A DNA stretch of 64,000 bases, taken from positions 496,001-560,000 of the forward strand of contig JADNRZ010000002.1 of the NCBI GenBank assembly GCA_015501605.1. The letters run 5' to 3'. The notes under the pieces were generated by a model, which did not search any database, was not told where the DNA came from, and saw only the letters and a program-made list of their open reading frames with translations. The DNA is from Panaeolus papilionaceus (taxonomy: Eukaryota > Basidiomycota > Agaricomycetes > Agaricales). Made by a program: the position numbers and the translations under genes. Positions 22,951 through 35,090 of the stretch are shown here, piece after piece (the stretch's first letter is position 1; every line of letters begins with the position of its first letter).

Positions 22951-25900
22951 ATGTCCAACTTACAACCACCTGCCCATTCAGAGGAAGTCAAGGTTGCATT
23001 CCCCGCACCTCATATTCTTCTGCTCACTTTCAATCGGCCGAAGTCTCTCAATGCCATGACGCCCCAAATGAGCGACTCCCTCAAGCGACTCTTAGACTGG
23101 TTCGAAAATGAGCCGGAGCTATGGTGCGTAATAATCATTATTATGGTCCAACAAGGACCACCGCTTGTAGGCGCAAAATACTCATTTCCTTATTCTTATT
23201 GTCTTTACTCCAATTTTCCCCCTTGGTCTTATCCCACCCTTCAACCCAACTGCACGAACTTTTCCCAATTGCGTCCAACTTTTCCATTCTTATTCCACGT
23301 TTCGTCATGGCTATGCATTCCAACCATGACTTTAAACGACTAAAACCCTTGCCCATGCATTGTCATTACCATAAATCGTATCCATCATCGAGCATGCGTC
23401 ATTGATCCTCTCCGGGTCTTGTAATGGACATGGACGGCTTGCTTAAACGCTCGGTCGCTCGGTCGTTGATGACGCGATTCATCACTATCTATATTACCAT
23501 GGTCTGGAACGGTCGGAACTCCCTCATCATCATCGTCCAAAATACAGGGTTGTCATAGTGACTGGTGAAGGCCGACTCTTCTGTGCTGGTGCCGACCTCT
23601 TGCAGTAAGTGTGATCCGACCTCCTATGACACCCTGCACCTGTACGAATCAGGTCCAAGTCTCCGGCGTCTTTTCCTTCTCCACATATTTTAAGCCTGAT
23701 TTGTTGATGCATTTTTGTTTTCTCTCTTTTTTCCACATGCACTTCTTGGGCACACCAATAATGTTGCCATTTTTCTCATAAATCATTATCAAAAATTTCA
23801 AACGACCATTCGTTTCCTCGGTCCGGCTTGTGCTTCCGGGTCTGCCCATTATCCTTGGGACTCCTTCACATCCCAATACTCATATCCAGATGGAACAAGA
23901 ATAAGCAGAGCGGCAATTCCAACGAAGAAGGGGACATCGTGGGCAATGCGCACGGCTTCGGATCGATCTCCCGACGGACCTCCACCAAACCTATCATCGC
24001 GGCTGTGGTGGGAGGAGCTTATGGAGGAGGAGTGGAGATGATCCTGAATTGCGATTTAGTCGTGGCCAGCGAGGATGCCAAGTTCGCTCTCCCTGAAGTG
24101 AAGCGAGGCGTGGTGGCTATCCAGGGAGGTGAGTCCATTTGATTTCTGGAGTCTCATAAACGAGTAAATTTCCCTTCATTCGAGAAACGTGTGTGTGGCA
24201 AAGTGTCAACCTGCACATCGTTCATTTCATTCTTTTTTTTCTCTCGACACTTGGATATTAAAATTATGGACCCTTGTCGATATCAAGGGAATAGCACCGC
24301 TGGCTTCTGCTTCTGAAGCTCCTTCTAGCTCGTAACATGTACCTGCACACTTCGTGTTCAATTATTGACGCCTATCTTTTATCTTTGGCTCCTCGAGAGC
24401 CTCCGTTTAATACAGCCTACTGACCCCGCATTCTGTACCAGGTATCCCACGATTGGCACACATCGCGGGACATCAAGTGAGTACCTTTATCTCTGTCTTA
24501 TTCGCCTCAATGCTATCTGCATCGAACGCGTAGTCGTACGAGATAAACGCCATCGATAAGGCCCTCCGGCAACGTCTCCCGTTGCATGCTCGTCTCCCTT
24601 TCTTTTACTTTTACCTTTGCAAGTTCCGGAGACCCAGTATGCGCATGCTAATCTGCCCTTTGTTGTTTTTGCCTTCCCTAGCTGGCCTCGGAGATGCTTT
24701 TGCTGGGTCGGACTGTATCAGCCGTGGAAGCTCGGGACCGCTTTGGTTTGTGAGTGAAGTTTCTTGATCCTTTCCTTTTCATTTTTCATCTCGCTGCGTT
24801 CTTTTCCTATTTCTCGTGGGCTGCATGCATGGTATGGCGTGGTGAAGCGGCTCTTTCTTTTCGATTGCATTGGCATATCGTGCTTCTTCGAGAGAAGCTG
24901 TGCGATTCGAATGAATGACGAGGTTGAGATCAACCGGTATTGGCGTTCATTCATGTAGACCCAACCGGGACGAACGAGCCCTTCTTTGAGTCTCTTTGCT
25001 TTTGCCATTGCAGCTACCGAACTTGGCCACCTCATGCTCCGTCGACGACGTCGGGTTTGAAGGCCGACATCATTGACATCTCCCCTCCTCGATACGCAAT
25101 CTATGGCGGTTATCTTCCCGGTGGGGGATGATCTAATTATAACGCCTGAGAAATGTCATCATTGAGCGACACGCCCATCGAAATGGGCATATCGGTTGCG
25201 CTAGTTCTTTGGTGCAGGCTAGTACCAACTGGGATGGCGACTACAAATCACCGACTTGGACGCGCAGCTCCTGCCCCCACATACCACAGCCTATTTTTAA
25301 CTTCATCTGTATCACCCTTCCTCCTTTTTCTCATTTTTTCTTCTCACTGCAACACGTCGGTGTCGATGCGATGCAATGCGATGTCAGATTTAAGTTTGAT
25401 TTCAAGTTCCAGATTTCTGCTGACATTTCTTTCAAATATTTTTTGATGACACGTCTTCTATTGGCAATCCCAACATCGTGCTTATCGGACGCTGACTTAT
25501 GCATTGCTTCCCGCTCTCCCCCCTTATTCGATCTAGTGTCAACGCGCTCGCCCCTGCCCGTCGTGTGCTCCCAACTGCGCTTGACATGGCTAAACAAATC
25601 ATCGCCAACTCGCCTGATGCGGTTCAGTCAACCAAACGTGGCTTAATTTTGACCCAGAAGCATAATGTCTTTGACACTGTTTCAACCCACGCGTCGAGCG
25701 CAGAGAGTAGACGGGTCTATGATGGAGACAACATCAAGGTATGTTTGGGACCTTGACCTTCGTCGGTCCCGTTTTACTGGTTTATTAACCGCTTTGCATG
25801 CTATCAGGAGGGATTGAAGGCTTTCGCAGAGGTATGTAACCTGAGTTCGATGCCATCCTATCAGTTGCTTGGCTCGAAATCTCTGCTATACATATGTCAT

Positions 25901-25984
25901 ATCACTGATGCTGATCTTCGTTCGTTGACTGTTGACGTTATCTAGAAACGCGCTCCAAGATGGGCTAATCCTCCCAAGTTGTAA
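22951..25984 (+). CDS. Enoyl-CoA hydratase/isomerase family protein (crotonase fold)
   Basis: Eight exons (22951-23123, 23548-23604, 23890-24128, 24442-24476, 24682-24749, 25537-25738, 25808-25831, 25946-25984) give 278 aa. Crotonase hallmarks in order: LTFNRPKSLNAMT, GEGRLFCAGADLLQ (oxyanion-hole region, about 64-77), PIIAAVVGGAYGGGVEM (second oxyanion segment and the catalytic-side Glu, about 111-127), ALPEVKRGVVA, and LGRTVSAVEARDRFGFVNAL. Known: such proteins hydrate or isomerise enoyl-CoA thioesters in beta-oxidation or related pathways. No clear peroxisomal C-terminal tripeptide (ends PPKL) and no strong presequence are seen, so the compartment is open. Odd: five introns are 205-787 nt, far longer than elsewhere in the window. 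Exon 7 has 24 nt. Confidence 0.92.
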
Positions 25985-26914
25985 ACATAGCTTGAGCCCT
26001 GACACCATCGCCGCCCATGCCAGTGATCGTGTCTGCTGTCGTCAGATACAACGAGTCGATTGGGTTTTGGCGATCGCCTACGCCACTTAGTCAACGTTTC
26101 GAAACCCTCTTGACGAACGCGTAAATTGCGCTAGTGGCTCGAACAACTTTACCTGTAACGAGCAATCATCATTAAATGGAAGTGGGCCGGCGGTGTCAGG
26201 CACAATCTAAATATACATTACATATCCGAGCATGGTGGCAGCTAGGATTGGGCGGTGGATAGACGTGATCCTGTATCAATTATTTTCGAAAATCTTATCT
26301 TGTGCTATTATCACTTTGCGCTCGACAAACCATCGGGACAGGTGTCCTCTCTTCGAAATGTCTCTGGTGCTGTGCGCAGCATGGTCGTTACCCCGCAGAT
26401 GAGCTTCTCCTCGATGCTTCTCCATCTTCTCCGATTTTATATGTTAGATGGCAGGCTGATAACAGATAATCAAAAAGACACAAGTTACAACGCTGCCCAA
26501 GCCAACCCCAACGTTGCCGCACCGCCGTCTATTTCAGTTGCACACTTTTTAAATAAAAAAATCATATCTCTAATCTTTATTTCGGGTGCGGTGCCAACAC
26601 ACTGCGATTGCGTATTATGATTCAGGTCAGCGGCGTGTCACTTCACTGACAAGTAAGCTTCTCTGCCTTGCCTTGCTATGTATATCTCGCATGATGATCA
26701 TCGTGCCAGTCCATCATTGAGCCAGTATGGAAGGTGCTGTGTGTCTACGTCGCGCATCTCTTCAGCTTCTTGACATCACCTGGCTGGGCACCGACCCGGG
26801 AACCTATATATTGAACGACGTCCAAGTAAGTCAACCTGATTCAGGTCCCGTATTTGATTGTTTGACAGGAGAGCACTGGCATCAGTGGGTGCGCTGGTCA
26901 GCGGTGGTTCACTA
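25985..26914. other. Intergenic stretch downstream of the hydratase gene
   Basis: No supported gene. Frames at 26255-26620 and 26727-26933 are open by chance: neither shows a recognisable motif, and the second runs into the left terminal repeat of the mobile-element relic. Confidence 0.4.
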
Positions 26915-26944
26915 CAGTCGTTTGCATAATTAATTGCCCCATCA
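26915..26944 (+). repeat. Left terminal inverted repeat of the Tc1/mariner-type element
   Basis: Thirty bases match the reverse complement of 27408-27437 exactly; preceded by TA at 26913-26914. Confidence 0.9.
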
Positions 26945-27407
26945 CTTTTTCGAAATCTTTGTTTGTTTGGCCGAAAAAGGGTCGATAAGACCCATCCACC
27001 CTCAGTTCAGCACAACAATGTACGAATACTATCTATCCCTTATATCCCATGACACCTAAAGGACATCATATGACAATTGAGATGCGTAAAAACATTGTAA
27101 GGTGGTAAAATATTGATGGAAAAAGCACAGAAGAGTGTGCTAAACAGCCTAAACTTGCTCAGTGCTATTCTTTGATGCTAAATGTTGAATTTTAAGTTGT
27201 GGATACCATTTTATTAAAGATTTATAAGTAATTACTAGTCTCAAGTTGTTTCATAGTCAAATTCCTTGCAACGAATCATTAATCTGTGTGCAATGCGTGC
27301 AATACCAACGCGACAGGCCTCAATTTCTCGCATTTTTGACTGCCAGTCCCCCCGGCCCACTGATGTGGGGATAAATATCAAACGTGAACAAATAGGATTC
27401 CAAAAAA

Positions 27408-27437
27408 TGATGGGGCAATTAATTATGCAAACGACTG
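27408..27437 (-). repeat. Right terminal inverted repeat of the Tc1/mariner-type element
   Basis: Thirty bases match the reverse complement of 26915-26944 exactly; followed by TA at 27438-27439. Confidence 0.9.
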
Positions 27438-27439
27438 TA

Positions 27440-30400
27440 AGCTGGACGGAAAGAAGCGTTCAGTTGATGAATTGGTTCGCGGTTGCCTAAATCAATTTCT
27501 TTCAACTGTGACCCGCCTGGGTGGGTGTGTGGATGTATCCTCGGTGAGTTGAATGGAGCGCTCCCCTTGACTTCGTATGATCTTAGATTACGGTTCAGTG
27601 GCAGCCGCGTACCCAAGGTGATATTCAATCAATCTAATTCTAGCCCTTGGAATGACTTGATTCTGGAGAAAGCCGCCATCCGGCTACAAAACATATTGTA
27701 ATCTAAGAACCGGCCAGAGCTGCTCGCTTCGCAAAGCGCCCTCGACTGAATCTTAGGTTAGGTATGCGCAGCTCGATTTGACATGATTCGAATGTTGTCG
27801 CTAGGTTTTGCCGCTTTGAAGGACTAAACATAGCCTTTAATTAAATGGCGACTGCAATGCATATGCGTGATTCGATGTCTCCACTTATTCAATTCCGGTA
27901 TTGAAGAAGGAAGTACTCGTTTGTATAGTTTATTCAGTTAGGCCGTGCTTGACTCTGCTTCAACGCAGTATAACACACGGTTACAACTCAACATGTGCAC
28001 AGGCCCCTTGCGGTGTTCTTAACTGCGATTCGGTCCCACATCGATAGACATCTAAGGGGGAAGGAGTACAAGGCGGAGGCGAGCAAATTTAAACAAAGGT
28101 GATACGCTGCCGCCGCCATTGGCACACAGAGTGGCTTAAGCTCACGAACGGATGTACATATATGCACTCCTAGAATCAGCCTCTGAGAATTAACGGTGAT
28201 GTTGGTGACTTGATGCCAGGCTATAAATTTAAGGCACAATCCCAAGTAACCTTAAGTGCCCGATGATGCGCTAAGCAGGTCCGTTGCGCCCTTTCACTTC
28301 CACGCGGGTCATGAAATGACAAGCGTCAGACCGTCAACTGCAATCGGCCAGTCCCTGTCTCTTGGTCATCCTATTTTTACCCCTAAAGGCAAGAACTGCA
28401 CAGTCGACACAACCACGCGTGCATTAAGGATGGGTGTCTGAGCCTGGCTGGGCTTGTTGATTCTTTCTGGTACCTTAGAATTGAATGGCCGAGGATATGA
28501 AGACTGAATTGTACCTTCAATTATTCTCTATACGGATGTTCTGGGCCAGACATTCATTTGAAAAGTCGGATGCATTTGTATATTTGTATAGAGGCTCTCA
28601 GCAGAACGTCTTAGCAGGCTTCTGCATGAGCCTTTTCTTGTCAACCTTGTTCATAGTGTTCGTCATCTCCCGAGGTTGCTGACACATAGGTATTTGCGTA
28701 TATCATGGTAATGACTTAAAACGGAGCCAGTGAAGAGGAATTATCGGTGTATGTTTGTTGAAACACCCGCCTATTCTTGACGGCTTGTGAAAAAATTTCA
28801 TGTTGCTCAAATTGAGGGATAAGATAGCCGTGATCCATGGAGTAGTGTGGGGCTAGGAGGCCTGAAGCCCCAAGGTGCATCCTGTAGTCTTGGAAGGATG
28901 ATATCTACTTTACATCATTCGGGATATATTTTAAGTTTGGATCGAATTGTGTAAAGGTCCAGCAGGGAATCAAAAGGCGAAACGTCGTATACGTGTACCT
29001 CCTCCCTCATTCCGGTTGGAGCGTATGGAGGGGTAGGACGGCGACCAGGGGAGACAGCGCTTGATCGTCGCTTCTCTAAAATGTCTATCGAGCCGGTAAA
29101 TAACTCGAAGGACTGAATCTTGATTCTACGTCCGATGTCTCATAAGCATTGGAGAAAACGGAAATAACTCAAGGACAGAAGGGTGTTTGACATGTTGCTT
29201 ATAGGGACGTGTTAAGCCCAGGATTTGACGCGTAACGAGAGCTGTTTTTGTACCAGGTATGCATCACCGTGGGTCCAGCCGTGAATGAGCGTGGTGGGGC
29301 TCGTAAGGATGGGTATATTGCAATAATTCGCTTTACCATGGTCTGGTAAGGTGTCTTGTACCGTCTTCCATCCCGATAGTGAACAGCAGTGTGAGTGTGA
29401 TAAAAATCCAATACATTCATTTCTGATCTCACGAAAGACGTCTAGAATTGCGCACTCGGGATGTACTTCTTTGGAAGCGTCGTCCCTATATCCGTTGAAG
29501 CCTTTTAGACTGCCAGGGTTATTCTGCAGCACTGAATTTCCCAAGAAGGCATGGCGACAAATTGTTTCCTGGGCGTAAAATTAGAAGGTGCACATCGTCT
29601 TTGAATGGAAATGATTTCAAGATACTTTTAGTCCCTGAAAGTACAGCCAATCGCGGGCTACAATACTCACCGAGGCCTCTATGAGGTTCCATATGCTCGA
29701 GACATTACTCAAGCCTTTCCGTCGAACTTTCTCAAACAACGGCTTTTCAAGCAAACGTTTTTCTGCCATGGTTTTGTTGTGCTTTCAGGTAGATTTGGAG
29801 CAATTCGGCTGCGGATTTCGTTTTCATCGGGAGGGCTTCGAACAGATAAGGAGCAGAAGAAACTCCCTGCACAACCACGGGACGATTGACTGACATGACA
29901 AATGTCATAATTAAGGACTTACTTTGCAAACCTAAGGATCGCATCGATTGTAGCCTATTGGAATTCTTCTCGATTTTGAATAGGTCGCAGGTCATGAGGC
30001 GAGCCGGATGCCCCCGCGTTCGAAGAGTGCTAGCTAACACATTGGCAACACATGTCTGAGAGACTTTTTCTGATCTAATCATCATCAGATTATAATCATC
30101 AGCTGATGGCCAGCGTACAAGACCTTTCAGTATCGCCATCGCCATCGACTGCGGCATTTCTATGCGGTCTACCCGCATCCAAGTTCTGTTATGCGTGCTG
30201 CCTTTTTCGACAACTGCGTGCCGCTCGGTATCATCTAAGAGAAGAATGGCTGGAATTCATTAATTGCAGGGTGGCTTCGGCCCAAGTGCCAGATAGAACG
30301 GCATTCATCCACAGGCTATGTTTCACGTAAACTGACCTCAGAAGGCCGTCGCCGATAACCAACTCGATTCTCATGGTTATCGTCTATTGCACTCCACTAG

Positions 30401-32896
30401 CTAGATTGTGTGCGGAGTGACAGAAGAGAGAACGTACAATGGCTCTTCTTACCCATAGTTCGCCTGGAGGCTTGATGGGATAGCCACGGCCAGGGAGGAC
30501 ACGACGCGTAATACTCGACGGCGAACTCGATTCATAAAGGAAAGCTTGGGACTAAGGATATTCGTGAACGTCTCTGGGTAATTGGCAAGGTGAGTTCGCA
30601 AAGTGGAAGCGCCGTGTAGAAAGGCTTGGATCACGGTGTTGTTCTTACAGTCGCTGCCGACATGAATGGACCTTGCAAAAATTGCAAATAGCCAAGAAAG
30701 TTGAGTCTGAACCTTCTCAAGCTGGGTTGAGGCTGGGTCCGGCAACTACCTGAGGAACGGCGAAGGGATCGCCCAGGAATCCCATGCCACAGGTGGCTGC
30801 GATGACTTGACAGAACGGCCTGCACAACCACTCGGTCCTGAATCAGGTGCGACCAAAAACCGCTCGCGTGTAGGCAGCTTTGCGTTTGTATATCGTGCCA
30901 AGACACGAGAGAAGAAAGCGCGGGAGTTGCTGGGAAAATTTTGGGTGCAATAAAAGGATCTGCGGGCGAATAGGATGAGAGTTCATCGATTTGACCTAAC
31001 TTCGCTGCGTGATCAAGATACATAATCAATCCAAAAGTGTGGGCTGACCGTCAGAATCTGCGTCATGCAATAGCAAGTAATGTTGTACCCTCATCGTCAG
31101 AACGTCAAAGTGGAGTGGTTGGCGCTGTTGGTTACAGCAGTTCGTGGGTTTCGTTGCTCCAGGTAAATAGTCGCGATGGTTGATAATAAACTGTGTCAAG
31201 GTCACGGTCATCATGGTTATCAAAATGCCTGTACAAAATCATGGGGTAAGTCATCATTTACAATACCATTTGATGTTATCAGCCTCACACCATCTAACCC
31301 GCTTTGGAGTCGGACAAGACAGTGGTAAGGTCTTTGCAAGCTAGAAAGCCAGCGGGGCGTCTGTTGAGAAAGGGGACACATTGTTGACTAGCCACCTGGT
31401 CAGGTCAAGCCATCTACGGTCTACTCAACATAGCATGTGCCATCTACCAAAAACCAACAGACACAGCTCCGGCAAACAAGATGGTCGCCTGCCATTATAG
31501 ACTTCTGTCTTGCACAAGAAAAGACAAAGCCCCGAAAGTTATTCAACAAATTTGTGAGGGTCGCGATGCATCATCGAGGAAGAGGATCGTGACATTGATG
31601 CATGTCAGCACTATGCAGGCCCAGAAAGACCGGAAACTTCCTCTGTCATCCCTCGGCAATAGCTGTAGGACGAGGACAGGGTGGCCCTTTGCTGTGTAAA
31701 AGCATAGACAGAAGTCGTACACAAACTGAATAAAGACGGGGACAGGTCAGGTGGAGACGAACTGGATCGAAATTAGGCGTGTATCGTTGATTTTCGGAGT
31801 AACGGTAAGGTAGGTCTCGCGCGATCGAAAGCTCATCCTCCCTGAGCGAGACCCTCAAGAACCCCAGATAATTTCGTCCGGTTTAGTCCGCCAGGAATTT
31901 GATTGAATGGACGTTGTTGAATGATTGTGAAAGGACACACACTTGTGTCAAGGGTTGTGGCGATCCAGTGCACAGCGAGAGCGTTCTGGCTGCATTGAAA
32001 CGCGACCAAGTATTCGGAATTCACATTGATGTTCTTTGTCCCCACATTGTAGCCGCCAGGATGCCAGAGAATTGATGAGCCATTGGTATTGTGAGACTTC
32101 ACAGAGACATTCGGCTCGGAGACCGGGTCTTGCTGAAAATCCATAAAGTGCTTCATCACTGAATTCTATCACCCAAGCGAGGGGATTCAAAATTATAAGA
32201 CTTGCCCACAAAAGTTTAGTGGTTGTGATAAATTTTCATCTACAATGATAAAGTGAAGAAAATTGCATGCACCATGACAGAGCAAATCCAAACTCACGTA
32301 AGTATCGTTTTCAAGGGTCTAAGAGATAATCAGACCCTCTTGGTATATTGGACCAACAGGTTGTCGTGGAACGGCAGGCTTCGCCGAATAATTGTGCCAC
32401 CTGGTGTGATACAGAGGGAGGTGATCAGACGGAGAATTGAAATCCTCCCACCAACAAGTTCTGACATTCTCTTGAATGACAAGTATACGCCGTTGAGCCT
32501 GAAGGTGTCCGCTTCACGCGAACCCAGAGATTGGTCGCCAATAATTTCCTCCCTGTGGTGACGAAACCTGGACTTGCTCCTCGCGGGCGGCGGTCCAGTA
32601 GGTCCACGAGCACAATAAGCCAACATTTGTTGCGTCGTCGACCCCGGTATCAGAAAGAATCAGAGGGTCAATCAGAGCCAACGAGGTGGCGCCGAAATGG
32701 AGATTTTTCTAGCGGATTGTTGAGCTGTTGATTTGGTATAATTTATTCCCATCGCTATTCACAACGGTGAGTGTGGACCAAACGATGTTGTTGTTGTAAT
32801 GTTGTTGTCGGAAGCAGACGCGGCTGTAAAAGGAAGAATGATCGTGAGAATGTTTTGTGAAAAAAGTCAAGTAAAGGCAACATTGCTGGCTTGCTG
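27440..32896. other. 5.5-kb stretch with interrupted coding-like pieces only
   Basis: No full gene was recognised. Minus-strand pieces at about 31750-31560 (hydrophobic, reads like membrane spans but with stops), 32160-31840 and 31020-30700 look like remnants of one or more genes; each is interrupted and no start, splice chain or domain can be assigned. The rest has short shadow frames. The last 150 bp should hold the ATP23 promoter. Confidence 0.4.
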
Positions 32897-33841
32897 ATGA
32901 ATAACTCACAAACAACGCCTCCTACCTCAACGCAGGCACCCTCGGAGTCTTCTCAACATGAAGTAAAACCCACCAGTGCTTTCGAAAGATGGAGAAGAAA
33001 AGCCATGCTCGTCACCGGTCTTGGTGTCACAGAAGAGGAACGTCTAGCAGACCTCAGCCAGCATCACGTTCGTCGGTGTGAGAAGGAGAAGGAATACCTC
33101 ATGAACTACAGTCCGTCTGTCACCAATTCATTCATTGGAGCTATATGAATTCAATTTTATCTTGTTATTTTTTTAGGTCCAATCGTCGTGTTCATGCTAA
33201 AAAATCTCAAGGCCTCTGGTTGTGAGGTTCCCGCCTCAAACATCCTCTGTGCGCCTTGTGATAAAACAATGGCAGGAGGATTTGTACCCGAACCTGGTGC
33301 GGTCATTTTATGCGGTGGTCATTTCATGAACCAACAACACATGGAAAGCACTATAACGCATGAGCTCATGCACATGTACGACCACTGTCGGTTCAAAGTC
33401 GATTGGAATAACCTGCGTCATCATGCATGCAGTGAGGTGTGTGGTCTTTATGAACATGTTGAAAGTATCCTGTCTAAATTATTTTTACTTCAAGATACGT
33501 GCCAACAATTTGAGTGGGGACTGCCGATATACTCGCGAACTCCGCCGCGGATTTGTTACCTTCTCGAAGCAGCATCAGGTAGAATGAACGATGTTACGTC
33601 TTTTAAATCAGGTTCTCATCTGCTCCTTCTCCTAGGCCTGCGTTCGCAGAAGAGCTGTAGAATCGGTAACAGCAAACCCAGCTTGCCCCAATCCCGAGGC
33701 AGCAGAACGTGCTGTCAATGAGGTCTGGGAGAGTTGTTTTAATGATACACGACCTTTCGACGAGGTAAGTCTTGGAACGTTGTTCTCCTCACTCGCTTGC
33801 TCAACAATAATTTGCTACTAAATTCTCATCAGATTTATTGA
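32897..33841 (+). CDS. ATP23: Mitochondrial inner-membrane metalloprotease ATP23
   Basis: Five exons (32897-33110, 33177-33436, 33495-33578, 33636-33764, 33833-33841) give 231 aa. The zinc-protease motif HELMH lies at about 133-137 within [17 protein letters not shown]; further family features are [31 protein letters not shown], the Cys-rich [17 protein letters not shown] segment, and the C-terminal [15 protein letters not shown]. Known: Atp23 resides on the intermembrane-space side, matures the Atp6 presequence in yeast, and also acts as a chaperone in F-type ATP synthase assembly; its many Cys form disulfides. The start was taken at ATG 32897, the first ATG in the frame. The last exon has only three codons (ATT TAT TGA). 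Confidence 0.95.
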
Positions 33842-34230
33842 CGGTCGTTACGGTCAGGTTCGAGGTGTGCGATATAAATAGACGGTTGTCGTTACCCCTA
33901 CTCAGAACATTAAGGAGAATAATTTACATGTAGCAGTATAATTATCTGATACAAGACTTGTGCTAAACGACAGCGAAAATGTTTTAGACTTGCATAGAAT
34001 GTTCAGGAGGCTTTAGAAGAACAAGGAGACCTGCATTGGATCTAGAGTCCGTTTAGGGGTTTGGGAAACTGATCCGTTGTGGCACTGTTTGTCCATGTTT
34101 GTCCGATCCGGCAATATAAAATTCAGCATGTCGTTGAGAACGACCCTCAACTTGTTCTCATCATCATCGCTGTTGTTTCCAAGCCTTCCCTCTTAATCCA
34201 ATCTCAACGCCTTTCACGACTTCATCCACA
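33842..34230. other. Intergenic, promoter of the surface-protein gene
   Basis: Contains no gene. A C/T-rich leader with CATCATC and TCCACA precedes the ATG at 34231. Confidence 0.4.
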
Positions 34231-35090
34231 ATGTTCAGCAAGCTTGCGTACGTTCATACAATTTAAATTATGAGATTAGTGGGTTTATAACATAATTTTT
34301 TAGTCTCCTCGCCTTTGTCGCACCTTTGGTTTCTGCCCTCACTCTTGAGATCCCAGAGAACCCAACCAGCGGTGGCCAAATCACCATCAAATGGACCTCC
34401 GCTCCTGGTGACCCGTGAGTTTTGAAAAGTGTCAAAAGTTGAATGCCGAATGGCTAAATATTGGAATGAAACGCATTTAGTGATACCTGGAGTTTTGAAC
34501 TCGTCAACGCTGTGTTCAACAACGCCTTTGCCATTGCCAACAATGTTGACCCAGCTCCTCAGCAAATGACTTTGACTCTCCCCGTTATTCCCGCTGGGTA
34601 CGTTGGTCGTTAGTCTCTCCTTGATACTGTTCTGACTTTGGGAATAGCGATGGTTATACTTTGGAAGCTGTGGACGTTGGTGATATCAACAAGGTTTTCG
34701 CAAGCACCGGATCTTTCTCCGTTGGGGTCTCTACAGCCTCCACTACTCCCTCGTCAACAGCTAGTGGCAAAACTAGCCAGACTGGCTCCCAAACTGGCTC
34801 CCAGACCGGCTCCCAGACCTCCACCCCTTCCAGTGGCCTGTAAGTCGCTTTTATATTTAAAAAATCCTCGAGATATAAGTATCTCATACTATTCTATATA
34901 TAGGTCCCGTTCCACAAGCGCAACTCCCACTGCTCCTTCTAACATTGTGACCCAATCCCCAGCCACTTCTGCAACTTCTCCCCCTCCTAGCCCCACACCC
35001 TCTAACGGCGCAGCTCTTTCTTCCCGCGTTGTTGCCCCCGCTGCTGTTCTCCTATCTGGCCTCGCTGGAGCCGCCATGATCGCCCTCTAA
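34231..35090 (+). CDS. Secreted Ser/Thr-rich GPI-type surface protein with Kre9/Knh-like domain
   Basis: Five exons (34231-34247, 34304-34414, 34481-34597, 34648-34839, 34904-35090) give 207 aa. Residues 1-17 form a signal peptide (LLAFVAPLVSA). Next comes a beta-sandwich domain of about 90 residues with the Kre9/Knh signature: LEIPENPTSGGQITIKW, then a conserved Trp, then GDGYTLEAV. The remainder is Ser/Thr/Pro-rich (expected O-glycosylation) with three tandem GSQT units, and the last about 20 residues are hydrophobic (VVAPAAVLLSGLAGAAMIAL) preceded by small residues, as in GPI signals. Known: expanded in agaricomycetes as wall or membrane glycoproteins. Exon 1 has 17 nt. Confidence 0.88.
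34781..34818 (+). repeat. 12-bp tandem repeat encoding GSQT units
   Basis: Three consecutive 12-bp units of the type ACTGGCTCCCAA lie in exon 4 of the surface-protein gene. They are in-frame, so unit number can vary without breaking the protein. Confidence 0.8.

Larger units (their letters stand above)
26915..27437. mobile_element. Tc1/mariner-type non-autonomous element (deletion derivative or MITE), 523 bp
   Basis: The ends are inverted copies of each other: CAGTCGTTTGCATAATTAAT and following bases, 30 bp without mismatch, then weaker similarity for about 15 bp. A TA dinucleotide flanks each end (26913-26914 and 27438-27439). A TA target duplication with CAGT termini is the signature of the Tc1/mariner superfamily. 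The interior is AT-rich. At 27049-27170 a plus-strand frame resembling the N-terminal helix-turn-helix of Tc1-like transposases (RKNIVRW, stop, NIDGKSTEE) survives with a stop codon; no catalytic DDE/D region is present. Perfect repeats imply recent mobilisation relative to the decayed interior. Confidence 0.85.
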
